Assembly (NCBI GenBank): GCA_023375785.1
Contig: SZWC01000099.1
Location: 510,702 to 574,701, forward strand
DNA from: Penium margaritaceum
Taxonomy: Eukaryota > Streptophyta > Zygnematophyceae > Desmidiales > Peniaceae
Reading direction: 5' to 3'
DNA: 64,000 bases
Part shown: in pieces, positions 52,181-60,661 of the stretch
How positions within the stretch are numbered: the first letter of the stretch is position 1
Layout of the letters: each line of letters starts with the position of its first letter
Made by a program: the position numbers and the translations under genes
The notes under the pieces: model-generated
Databases searched by the model: none
What the model was told of the DNA's origin: nothing
Seen by the model: the letters and a program-made list of their open reading frames with translations, nothing else

Positions 52181-52221
52181 CGGTCAGAGTGTCCAATCAC
52201 AGTGCAGATGTACTAGGCATG

Positions 52222-53360
52222 TGATATCCCCAATGTTGCCGCGTCCTTGATTTTCTCCGCGGATGGCTGCGCTCTGCGCTTCTCCGCGGATCAAGCACTT
52301 CACCACTATTACTTGTCCACCGGTATGCAGCAAGACACAATCGTCAACTCCAGGCTGGAAGCTATTCCGCGGACCACATGTTTGAACCTCTGCGCAGGCA
52401 CCTCACCGATGAGTGATGCTCCGCGGTCCACTTCTTCCCACACGGGAGTCCACCACCTCGTGGCGACCGTCTCCTCTCCGCGGAATCTTCGTTCTTTGGA
52501 CGTGTGTAAGCAAGGGACACCGCCGGCAGTTCACCTCCCTCGGACTTTTGGTTCTTCACGCACTTAGTCCCACAGTCTGCGGACCAGACTCCGGAAACAA
52601 CCGAGGGCAAGAGGGCAATGGGCGGAGTACAGGAATGAAAATAGGCAAATGTCTTTGATAAAGCTGAATGCGGAGTACATGGAATGCTTCGGAAAGCAAG
52701 CAAGTATGAGTTTCACTTGTGCTACTGCTAGTGAGGCCCTTTTCTATTTGGGATTCCGCCCGTCATGTCTACACGCCGTCGGTCTCATCCTTCTCACATC
52801 ATCCTACTTTCCATCTACTTGGAGTCCACGCGGTGCGGCTACGCACCGCGGGTCTCGTCCAACCACACACACACACACACACACTGCCTATCTTCTACTG
52901 GTCACTTTCTTCATCCGCGGCTGGTGCCCGCGGTTCATGTTTTTCCTTGAATCTTCGCCTTCCGCGGTGCGTCTCCAAGAGCTCCTCCGTGATCAATGCT
53001 GGGTAACTCATGCTCATTGGATGTTTCTCCCCTGATTGCTCGGTCCCTTCACTGCCCGTCCTGTTCACTGTCACTAGCATCGGATCGTGCTGCGGACGAA
53101 GCCCCTGTTCTTCTTGCACCGCGGATTTTCCCGCCACCACTTCCTGCCTTGTCACAAGTATTTGTATCACAGGCGAGTTGCGTGAACTTGCGGCGGCCCT
53201 CCTACAGACACCCTAGTCTTTGTCTTCCCTGGACCCCGTGCTACCCCTCACTCAACCGCATCCGCGGGAACCAGCATCCTGCGCACGGATCTTAGGCTGC
53301 CCCGATTCTCACTCCGCGGGTCGCCCCTTCTGCGGAGCTGCGGCATAATTGTGCTTGACA
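52222..53360 (-). repeat. Candidate terminal repeat (LTR) of the integrase element
   Basis: On the minus strand this stretch starts TGTCAAGC, 13 bases after a purine tract, and ends GATATCA at the satellite junction, so it has TG...CA ends and a plausible size of about 1.1 kb. It holds about twelve CCGCGG palindromes and a (CA)n run. The partner repeat would lie outside the window, so it is unproven. I see no gene in it, and the open frames here look like chance. Confidence 0.4.
52864..52884 (+). repeat. (CA)n microsatellite
   Basis: About ten CA units lie within the candidate terminal repeat. Confidence 0.95.
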
Positions 53361-53373
53361 CTGATGCCCCGAA

Positions 53374-53385
53374 CCCCCCCTTTTC
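53374..53385 (-). other. Candidate polypurine tract of the integrase element
   Basis: The minus strand reads GAAAAGGGGGGG, 13 bases before the TG that would open the terminal repeat. A second G-rich tract lies near 53490. The spacing is larger than usual for LTR elements, so the assignment is tentative. Confidence 0.35.
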
Positions 53386-53423
53386 AAGACTCTGCCACAG
53401 AGTCTCTCAATGTGTCTTCTGCG

Positions 53424-53841
53424 TCAAGTGCTTACGGGGTTTGGGGCGGTCCTGTCCTTGGCACGGCCTGTAGTATTTTTCCACCGTCCCCCCCCCTTCC
53501 GCTGGAGCTTCACCGCGCACTCATTGTGAACGAAGAGTATGCATCCTTCACACCGCGCCCCCATCATGGGTGCATTGACCAGCTTCTTGCATGAGGAGCA
53601 GTGTGGCACGCGTTCGTACTTCTCGCAGCTTGAGTATCGATACATCTTCTTGCCTTCGCTGCTCCGCCCCACCTCTTCGGCACAGGACTCATGCGCAATG
53701 CATCCGCAATGCTCGCATCTATAGACCGTCCCCTCAAGTCTCCCGAAGCAGTTGTCTCCGGTGCAGACACGCTTGCTGGAGAACTTCCACTTGATCCTCC
53801 GCGGCGTGTTGCGACAACTGCTGCAGGTCCAGATGCCTTCC
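53424..53841 (-). CDS. Cysteine-rich zinc-finger segment, distal part (integrase element)
   Basis: About 139 open codons lie on the minus strand up to the copia insertion point. Cysteine pairs are dense: CSSC near the start, CTGDNC, CEHCGCIAHESC, CSSC and CEGCILFVHNEC. Two of these have the exact spacing C-x2-C-x4-H-x2-C that is found in the middle of PHD and C1-type zinc fingers. The tail is basic (QRKGGGRWKN) and ends at a stop at 53424. It lies downstream of an integrase on the same strand, where some LTR elements carry a chromodomain or another targeting module, so a chromatin-reading or nucleic-acid-binding role is conceivable. That role is inference. The open frame also continues by chance into the copia LTR, and that extension is not part of the protein. 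Confidence 0.6.
53837..53841. repeat. Target site duplication CTTCC, left
   Basis: CTTCC directly precedes the copia 5' LTR and recurs at 60657-60661 after the 3' LTR. Confidence 0.9.
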
Positions 53842-54415
53842 TGATAACCCTCTGTATATATATACTCGTGCGTATGTACCCTCGGGTGTGCAGTGCATGA
53901 GAACTCGGCGGTCGGTGGTGATCCACGTTGATAGCGGAGACACGCACTCGCCAAGCCCATCACGTGGCGGTGTCGCCCTCTTGTCTCACGCACTCCGCCG
54001 GCCGTCGACCCTTGCCTGCCCCTGCTAGCAAACCTTGTTATGTCCTTGCGATTCTTGTGGCATACTGTGCTCAATGTGATGCGAGACCTAGATTAGACTC
54101 CAACTTGCATGTTTGTAGGTCTGTTTTAGGTTTCCTAATATCTGGCCTAGGATGTGACTTCGCAGGTGCTGTCGCACCTTTTCAGGGCGCATAGGGCAAT
54201 TTCTCCCTTGCACCCTGTTGAGCGCCGGCGAGCTCCGCTCGCCGGCCGAAGGGTGAGACTCGATTAGCGAGTCTCACCTGTAACAAGGCTGTTTCTTGTT
54301 ACTCCCATACTTGTACTTAAATCGTGTGTGGCACTAGGGTTTTTGGAGCTATCTTGCTCCACACTTAACCAAAGGAAGTGCCGTTGGTCCCATTCGATTC
54401 ACAATTAGATTCTCA
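53842..54415 (+). repeat. 5' LTR of the copia element (574 bp)
   Basis: TG...CA ends. It has a TATATATATA stretch near its start and two short inverted repeats at 54225-54245 and 54253-54277. It is immediately followed by the primer-binding site. Confidence 0.95.
54225..54277 (+). other. Pair of perfect hairpins inside the copia 5' LTR
   Basis: CCGGCGAG (54225-54232) pairs with CTCGCCGG (54238-54245) across a 5-base loop. GTGAGACTCG (54253-54262) pairs with CGAGTCTCAC (54268-54277) across ATTAG. In the 3' LTR (about 60466-60518) the first stem persists with G-T pairs and the second has one mismatch. It could be an RNA structure or terminator-like element of the LTR transcript. The function is unknown. 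Confidence 0.7.
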
Positions 54416-54427
54416 TGGTATCAGAGC
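54416..54427 (+). other. Primer-binding site of the copia element
   Basis: TGGTATCAGAGC begins directly after the LTR. It is the classic initiator Met tRNA complement of plant copia elements and the best lineage clue in the window. Confidence 0.95.
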
Positions 54428-54892
54428 ACTCTTTTGGGCCTGAAAAGTGCGAGAACTGACCGTAGAAGCTGAAGAAGGGGGCGGCCGCCACTTGGACGCC
54501 ACGTCAGCTAGGGTCGGCGGGCCATAGGAGGTCGACGAAGGCTATCTAAGGCATCGACCTGGGCCTAAGGGGGCGCGCGAGCACTAGCAAGGCCTCGTGC
54601 AAGCTGGAGAAGATTGGGACGGAGCGCGGCCGACGAAGGAAGGCTCCACGCTTCCCCAAGGACCTCCCAAGGTGCCCAAACCGCAACTCCAGAGGTGGGC
54701 ACAGGGTCTGGGAGGGGCAGGATCACTCTTGCAGGGTCCCAGGACGTCTTTGGAGGCTTTTCTACAGAGCTTCGGGCTCTCGGCAGAAACCTGGGCCCAA
54801 AGTGCGCCTGGCGAATTGCTGCCGAAATTTCCCTGGGCCTCCCTAGCACCATCCATGGCTAGGCAAACGACAGGAACCATCTTCCGAGCACC
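54428..54892 (+). other. Copia leader region
   Basis: About 465 bp lie between the primer-binding site and the gag ATG. The leader is GC-rich and contains a GCGGCCGC site near 54481. Short open frames are present on both strands, but none looks like a real gene. A packaging signal would be expected here but cannot be recognised by eye. Confidence 0.6.
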
Positions 54893-55915
54893 ATGAGTGA
54901 GGTAGCTGGAACAAATGGAGGTACCAGCAGCACCGGCAATCGCGGAGGTAGCGGTGGTGGGGGCAACGCTCCTAACGTCACCCTTACCGCTGCTGCCATG
55001 GCGCAGTTGGGACTGGGCCAGAAGGAACTCTCACCGCCACAGCTGGGGACGAGGGACTATCTTGCATGGCGGGACATTTTCCTATCCTGGGCGGCGGAAC
55101 ATGGATTGGAAGAACTTTACATCCGCCCGCCTCTAGACACAACAACGTACCTCATGCTACTGCGAGCATTCAATGCCTTAACACGTGCACTGCCTGATTC
55201 GCAAGCATACGCCCTGCACCATTTCCGCTTTGGCGGCAGGGGCGAGGATACATCCAATCCACACAGTGGTGCAGCACGACCGCATGAGCCTTCGCGTCAC
55301 CTATCCACGCGTCAAGAAGAGCAGGGCATGACCCTTGTAGTAACGCTAAGAGATCGCCTCCGCAACCTCTACCCTAAACCATGTGCGCCAGTTGCTGAGT
55401 TTTGGGATGAAGCCATGGATATTCGTCGTCGACTACTGGGTCTGGGTGCATCGTGCTCTATCCTTGAGTGGCTGGACGTGGTGCTGCTCCACCTCGGCGA
55501 GCAGTACAAGGAGTTTCGACGTGACCTCCTCCGTCGCCATCCAGTTGCTGAGATTGAGCTCATCAACCTCTCCTCTGTCTTTGAAGAGCTGCGCAACTAC
55601 GAAGATATACTGAAGGGCGAGGCTCGTGATATGACAGCTGCACTACCAACAGCTTATACACACCAGGGCTCCTCCTCCGCTGCTGCTGCGGCAACCCAGA
55701 CTTCATTCACCTCCCTTGGTGGATCCTCTAGTCGGGGTCGTGGCTGGTCTAGTGACAATGGTTGTGGTCGTGGACGCGGTCAGGGAAACCAGAGGTGCAG
55801 CTACTGCAACCAGACTGGGCACTTCTGGCGCAGGTGTCCTTCCCTCCAGTGGCAGATGATGGAGAAACAGCAGCAGCAGCAGACACAACAGAAACAGAGG
55901 CAGGCACAGCAGTAG
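54893..55915 (+). CDS. gag: Copia gag-like capsid/nucleocapsid frame (340 aa)
   Basis: This is an open frame of 340 codons from an ATG that begins MSEVAGTNGGTSS. A glycine-rich start is followed by a helical capsid-like part from about residue 40 (QLGTRDYLAWRDIFLSW) to about 245, typical of copia gag. Then come an alanine/serine linker, a GRG-rich basic stretch and a zinc knuckle, CSYCNQTGHFWRRC at residues 302-315 (C-x2-C-x4-H-x4-C), which binds RNA. The tail is glutamine-rich. Its position right after the leader fits. In copia elements this product assembles the virus-like particle in the cytoplasm. Here it is part of a dead element. Confidence 0.85.
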   Translation: MSEVAGTNGGTSSTGNRGGSGGGGNAPNVTLTAAAMAQLGLGQKELSPPQLGTRDYLAWRDIFLSWAAEHGLEELYIRPPLDTTTYLMLLRAFNALTRALPDSQAYALHHFRFGGRGEDTSNPHSGAARPHEPSRHLSTRQEEQGMTLVVTLRDRLRNLYPKPCAPVAEFWDEAMDIRRRLLGLGASCSILEWLDVVLLHLGEQYKEFRRDLLRRHPVAEIELINLSSVFEELRNYEDILKGEARDMTAALPTAYTHQGSSSAAAAATQTSFTSLGGSSSRGRGWSSDNGCGRGRGQGNQRCSYCNQTGHFWRRCPSLQWQMMEKQQQQQTQQKQRQAQQ

Positions 55916-56110
55916 CAGAGACAGGTACAGTAGCAGTATCAGCTAGTGTAGTAGTTCCCTACGATGCAGTACTTTGGTGGACATGGAGCACCTGGACTGC
56001 AACCCTACCATCCTATAGCAGCAGATACCTTTGGACTGCCGCCTCAGCATCAGCCTCTGCCATAGCCGCTGCAGCAGATGATGCCTTAGCCTGGGCCCTA
56101 TGGGCTGCCC

Positions 56111-56887
56111 GTGCACTACGTGCCACCGTTCGCAGCGGCTCCGGTGCCGGTCCCTGGGTGGGCCCAGCGCGTGTTTGACGACATGGCGACTCCACACACT
56201 GCTGACATGGAGGAGGTTCCGCCCACCACTTTCCCTCCAGAGACCACTGCAGCTTCCCAGCCAGGTCCGCGCATAGGGCACACGCACATCACTACATCAC
56301 ACATCTTACCCATGCACAAGTGGTTGTTTGATACAACAGCATCACATCACATGCCACCTCATCGTCAGTTGTTTGTGTCTCTGTATGCCACTCATGATGT
56401 GGAAGGTGTGCGGACGGACTCAGGGGAGGTACTGAGGGTTGAGGGCATTGGTACTGTTGCATTACAAGCACCGGGAGGGGTCATGTGGCTGACTGGGGTT
56501 TTCTATGTCCCTTGGCTGAAGGTGAACCTGTTGTCAGGGGGGCAGTTGGATCGCCAACTGGGCATGTCAACGCTGACGCAAGCAAAAAAAAGCATGCTGT
56601 TTGATGCACACGGTGCATTACTGGCCGATGGACCTTTGCATGCTGACATGTTGTACCGCTTAACCCTGTTCCCTGCATTGCCCTCCAACTGTGCACAGAC
56701 CCACGTCATGACCAAAACAGACCCAACGCATACTGAGCTCATCCACAGAAGACTGGCCCACATCAATACAGAACTTGTCACCAATCTGTTGAAACACCAA
56801 CTTGCACATGGACTGAGCCCAAACGACTGTCCCCACGGCCTCAAGGCATCTGCCTGTCTGAACTGTCAGGAAGGAGAGGCACACTGA
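56111..56887 (+). pseudogene. Copia protease and pre-integrase region (fossil)
   Basis: The frame holds the copia aspartic-protease-like segment. This starts around KWLFDTTASHHM (about 56310) and passes through the conserved LTGVFYVPWLKVNLLS stretch (about 56490-56540). It is followed by the pre-integrase zinc-binding domain with H-x3-H (HRRLAH, about 56740) and C-x2-C (CLNC) near 56860. This order is standard for copia pol, where gag and pol are one polyprotein cut by the protease. It is a fossil reading frame. Confidence 0.8.
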
Positions 56888-56932
56888 CAGAGCTTCCCTG
56901 TATCACAACATGTCAGCGAGGTACCCCTCGAG

Positions 56933-57780
56933 TTGGTGCATGCCGACTTAACTGGACCCATGCCAGTCTCCTCAGTCCAGTACGCGTCATTGTACAGTCT
57001 AACACTGACAGATGACTACAGTCGTTTTCGATGGGCTTTCCTGCTCAAAACCAAAGCGGATGCCCAACGGGCAATCATGGAGTGGATTCCTCCTGCTGAA
57101 CGACAGACTGGGTGCTCTCTGCGCATCCTCCGAATAGACAGGGGCGGAGAATTTATGGGTCCACTCGAAACAGACCTGAAAGCCAGAGGCATTGTGCAAC
57201 AAACTAGCGCACCGTATACACCTCAACAAAATGGGATGGCCAAGAGATGGCACAGAACGTTAGGCGATGCTCTGCGTACCCTACTAGCAGAGTGAGGTCT
57301 GACCTTTGGTTTCTGGGAGGAGGCTGTCAAGTACATTACCTGGGTGTGGAACAGAATACCTCAAGGGCCTCTGCCCAGAACCATCACTCCCTGGGAGAGA
57401 TGGTTCAAGCAGAAGGCAGATTTTCGCCCTACACGGGTGTGGGGTATTATGGCGTNGGAGAATTTATGGGTCCACTCGAAACAGACATGAAAGCCAGAGG
57501 CATTGTGCAACAAACTACCGCACCGTATACACCTCAACAAAATGGGATGGCCAAGAGATGGCACAGAACGTTAGGCGATGCTCTGCGTACCCTACTAGCA
57601 GAGTGAGGTCTGACCTTTGGTTTCTGGGAGGAGGCTGTCAAGTACATTACCTGGGTGTGGAACAGAATACCTCAAGGGCCTCTGCCCAGAACCATCACTC
57701 CCTGGGAGAGATGGTTCAAGCAGAAGGCAGATTTTCGCCCTACACGGGTGTGGGGTATTATGGCGTGTGTGTGGTTTGCT
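56933..57780 (+). pseudogene. Copia integrase core region (fossil)
   Basis: Recognisable copia integrase signatures on the plus strand include HADLTGPMPVSS, LTDDYSRFRWAFLLKTK, the RGGEF box with downstream YTPQQNG, and the later FWGEA-type region before reverse transcriptase. The core belongs to the DDE superfamily that joins the cDNA into host DNA. A single unknown base lies at 57456, and part of the segment is present twice around it. The region is a fossil and the sequence near the unknown base is unreliable. Confidence 0.8.
57456..57456. other. Single unknown base in the copia element
   Basis: One N marks a join in the assembly. The sequence on either side is repeated, so this part of the window should be treated with caution. 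Confidence 0.8.
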
Positions 57781-57996
57781 TACCCACAACGTAGCCATAA
57801 ATTGAGCCCACGAGGTAGATGGTGTGTCTTTGTCGGAGTCTCTCATGCCTCGAAGGCATGGAGGTTTTGGGACCCCGTGTACCATACGTTTGTCGAGAGT
57901 CGCGATGCGTCCTTCCTAGAATACATGCCATACAAAGCGTTCAAGGGACTTGTGCATGCACCGGTGCTCACTGTTCCCGAACGGTACCCTGAGTAG

Positions 57997-58956
57997 GTGA
58001 GTGTACCCGTCTTTGTCCCCACCACACAACCTAAGGTTACACCAATCTCGAGGGAGCAAAAGGTCACAGGCCAGGTCACACCGGTCCCTGCAGACTTGCT
58101 TACACCGGCTGATCTTACAAGCACCAGTGCAGACTCCTCAGGATCGCCACCTGGGCTGACCCCAGTGCAAAACAGTCCTGTCCAGCCTGATCCAGTCCGT
58201 CGTTCACAGCGAAACGTGGCCAGAGTGGATTACAGACAGTTCTATCACACTGCTGGTCCCACACAGCCTGTTTCTATCTCCCCAGAGCCTCTCACAGTCG
58301 AAGAGGCAACGGGGCGCCCTGATGCAACAGAGTGGGAAAAAGCTATGATCGATGAGCTGAACGCTCTCCTCGAGCATGAAGTTTATCAACTGGTGCCTCT
58401 TCCCCCCGGACGTAAAGCCATTGACCTAAAGTGGGTGTTCAAGGTCAAACGGAATGTCCAGGGCTTGTTTGAGAAATACAAGGCTCGACTGGTGGCCAAT
58501 GGTTTCCACCAGATACCAGGGCAAGACTTTACGGACACTTACGCCCCTGTGGGCAAGTACACGTCAGGTCGCATGCTGCTGGGGGTTGCGGCACACGAGG
58601 ACTGGGAAATACACCAAATGGATGTAAAAAATTCTTTTGTGAATGGACCACTAGAAGAGGAGATCTATGTGGAGCAACCGTCAGGGTTCACTGACGGAAC
58701 AGACAGAGTCTGGCTTCTGCTAAAGGCACTGTACGGACTGAAACAGGCGCCACGGTGCTGGAACAAGGAAATCAGCCGAACACTGGAGCTTGGAGGATTT
58801 CTACAAAGTCTGTCCGATCCCTCCCTGTTCATCCGCAGTGTTCGCGGCACTCCAGTTGCCCTTCTTGTATATTTGGATGACCTACTGATTCTTTCACCCT
58901 CTCTCTCTCTCTTGTTCAAGACACAAAAGCACTGCTCACTGCACACTACCGCATGA
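57997..58956 (+). pseudogene. Copia reverse transcriptase region (fossil)
   Basis: The 319-codon open stretch contains the full series of copia reverse transcriptase landmarks: WEKAMIDELNALLEHEVYQL, KWVFKVKRN, YKARLVANGFHQ, DFTDTYAPVGK, IHQMDVKNSFVNGPLEEEIY, LLKALYGLKQAPRCW and the catalytic YLDD box at about residues 292-295. The stretch ahead of about residue 90 is the usual proline-rich linker after integrase. The enzyme copies element RNA into DNA inside the particle. The pol region as a whole is not continuous. Confidence 0.88.
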
Positions 58957-59522
58957 CTGACCTGGGAGAGGCACACAATTTCCTGGGCATGACCATCACG
59001 CGCAACAGAGCTACACGCACCTTGACATTGCACCAGGGATGGTTCATAGCACATTTAACAGACTGATTCTCTCACCTTGTGCAACATCTCCCCACACAAC
59101 ATTCACCGATGAGCCCAGACGTCTACGGACACCTTCTTGACCCTCACACCACAGACTACGGACCTGACACAGACCCCACATTATATAGGCAGATCACAGG
59201 CGGTCTCACCTACCTTTCCTCTACCACCCGACCAGATATTGCCTGTACAGTGAACACTCTCGCCCAGTTCAGCCAGCAACCCCGCAGTGCGCATCAAAAG
59301 GCTTTGCTGAAACTGCTGCGTGATGTGCTTGACACTGCATCCATGGGCCTCGTCTTCTCCCCTGGAACTGGTCTCTTGCTTGATGGATATTGTGACAGTG
59401 ACTATGCACGGGACAGAAATGCACGCAGTCGGGGGAGGGGGGGGGGGTATGTCTTCCGGTTATGGGGCACTACTGTGTCATGGCGTAGTGCAAAGCAGTC
59501 ATGTGTTGTACGTAGTGTGGCT

Positions 59523-59632
59523 NNNNNNNNNNNNNNNNNNNNNNNNNNNNNNNNNNNNNNNNNNNNNNNNNNNNNNNNNNNNNNNNNNNNNNNNNNNNNN
59601 NNNNNNNNNNNNNNNNNNNNNNNNNNNNNNNN
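59523..59632. other. Assembly gap (110 N) in the copia element
   Basis: This run of N is followed by an uninterrupted G run (59633-59659). The local sequence is of low reliability. Confidence 0.95.
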
Positions 59633-59659
59633 GGGGGGGGGGGGGGGGGGGGGGGGGGG
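59633..59659 (+). repeat. Poly-G run, 27 bases
   Basis: Twenty-seven G in a row right after the gap. A shorter G run lies near 59440. Such runs are prone to sequencing and assembly error. Confidence 0.8.
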
Positions 59660-60069
59660 TATGTCTTCCGGTTATGGGGCACTACTGTGTCATGGCGTAG
59701 TGCAAAGCAGTCATGTGTTGTACGTAGTGTGGCTGAAGCAGAGTACATGGCATTGGGAGAAGCTGTGTGTGAAGCAACTTGGCTGCAACGGCTGTTGGGG
59801 GAGCAAGGCATAATTGTGGGGGCCGTACCACTGTACAGTGACAGCTCTACTGCATGTCGCATTACGGCAAATGACAGCGTACTGCACCCACGCACCAAGC
59901 ATATAGGAGTTGTACATCACTTTGTCCGAGAAGCATTGGAAGCAGACATTGTCCAACTGTGCGCGGTGCTTGGAAGTGAGCAACTTGCTGACTTTCTCAC
60001 TAAGGCACTTCCATCCTCCTCCCTCCTTTCTCAGCTCCATCTACTTGGTTGCATGCATGCAACACCCTC

Positions 60070-60082
60070 GGCCAAGGGGGCG
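60070..60082 (+). other. Polypurine tract of the copia element
   Basis: GGCCAAGGGGGCG lies directly before the 3' LTR start TGATAACCC. It is the usual primer for plus-strand synthesis. Confidence 0.8.
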
Positions 60083-60656
60083 TGATAACCCTCTATATAT
60101 ATATACTCGTGCGTATGTGCCCTCGGGTGTGCAGTGCATGAGGACTCAGCGGTCGGTGGTGATCCACGTTGATAGCGGAGACACGCACTCGCCAAGCCCA
60201 TCACGTGGCGGCGTTGCCCTCTTGTCTCACGCACTCCGCCGGCCGTCGACCCTTGCCTGCTCCCGCTAGCAGACCTAGTTATGACCTTGCGATTATTGTG
60301 GCATAATGTCCTCGATGTTATGCGAGACCTAGATTATACTCCAACTTGCATGTTTGTAGGTCTGTTTTAGGTTTCCTAATATCTGGCCTAGGATGTGACT
60401 TCGCAGGTGCTGTCGCGCCTTTTCTGGGCGCATAGGGCGATTTTGCCCTCGCACCTTATTAAGCGCCGGTGAGCTTTGCTTGCCGGCCAAAGGGTGAGAC
60501 TCCATTAGCGAGTCTCACCTGTGACAAGGCTGTTTCTTGTTACTCCCATACTTCTACTAAAATCGTGTGTGGCACTAGGGTTTTTGGAGCTATCTTGCTC
60601 CACACTTAACCGACAGAAGTACCGTTGGTCCAATCGGATTCGCAATTATATTCTCA
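60083..60656 (+). repeat. 3' LTR of the copia element (574 bp)
   Basis: It has the same length and ends as the 5' LTR and about 92 percent identity by hand count. Many of the differences are C/T or G/A changes at CpG sites, as expected for methylated DNA. Confidence 0.95.
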
Positions 60657-60661
60657 CTTCC
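60657..60661. repeat. Target site duplication CTTCC, right
   Basis: CTTCC follows the 3' LTR end ATTCTCA and matches 53837-53841. Confidence 0.9.

Larger units (their letters stand above)
21432..52221 (+). repeat. 190-bp satellite array, block 3 (plus orientation)
   Basis: This is about 30.8 kb of uninterrupted satellite apart from two runs of N. Types II and III, with the GGTAAAAAACCGGTGGCTTGG middle part, are common up to about 42 kb. From about 43 to 52 kb type I with GTAGAATACTGGTGGCTCGG dominates. Truncated monomers occur near 39300 and 51535. The array stops at 52221, where a GC-rich element begins. No gene is present. Confidence 0.97.
59079..60085 (+). pseudogene. Copia C-terminal RT connection and RNase H region (fossil)
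   Basis: Landmarks are YRQITGGLTYLSSTTRPDIA, VNTLAQFSQQPRSAHQKA, GYCDSDYA (the RNase H start), SWRSAKQSCVVRSVAEAEYM, YSDSSTACRI, HPRTKHIGVVHHFVREAL and EQLADFLTKALP, all in the usual copia order. The frame ends just before the polypurine tract. It contains a 110-N gap and a long G run, so the assembly is poor here. Confidence 0.85.
53842..60656 (+). mobile_element. Ty1/copia LTR retrotransposon, 6.8 kb, nested in the integrase element (fossil)
   Basis: Two LTRs of 574 bp each (53842-54415 and 60083-60656) start TGATAACCC and end ATTCTCA. They are flanked by the 5-bp duplication CTTCC. Between them come a primer-binding site, a gag frame with a zinc knuckle, a protease region, a pre-integrase zinc domain, an integrase core, reverse transcriptase and RNase H. 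Integrase lies before reverse transcriptase, the order that defines copia. By hand I count about 44 differences between the LTRs (about 92 percent identity), so the insertion is not recent, probably several million years at usual plant rates. The coding part has several breaks and contains assembly gaps, so this is a dead copy. Confidence 0.95.

Noticed and set aside
1796-52216. Dozens of open frames of 60-118 codons on both strands in the satellite, many beginning like MIITRVSHGQSVQSQC
   Set aside because: They recur with the 190-bp period, often start at TTG rather than ATG, end within the next monomer because 190 is not a multiple of three, and change freely between copies. They are by-products of the repeat, not a protein family.
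1747-52221. Regularly spaced repeats as a possible CRISPR array
   Set aside because: The repeats are continuous 190-bp monomers without unique spacers, there are no cas genes, and the setting is eukaryotic.
1747-52221. Exact CENP-B box or known plant centromere repeat
   Set aside because: I found no CENP-B box-like sequence and cannot match the monomer to a named satellite from memory, so no name is given.
52247-53295. Possible host exons in the GC-rich stretch after the satellite
   Set aside because: The open frames are short and overlapping on both strands, lack recognisable domains, and are explained by high GC and the candidate terminal repeat.
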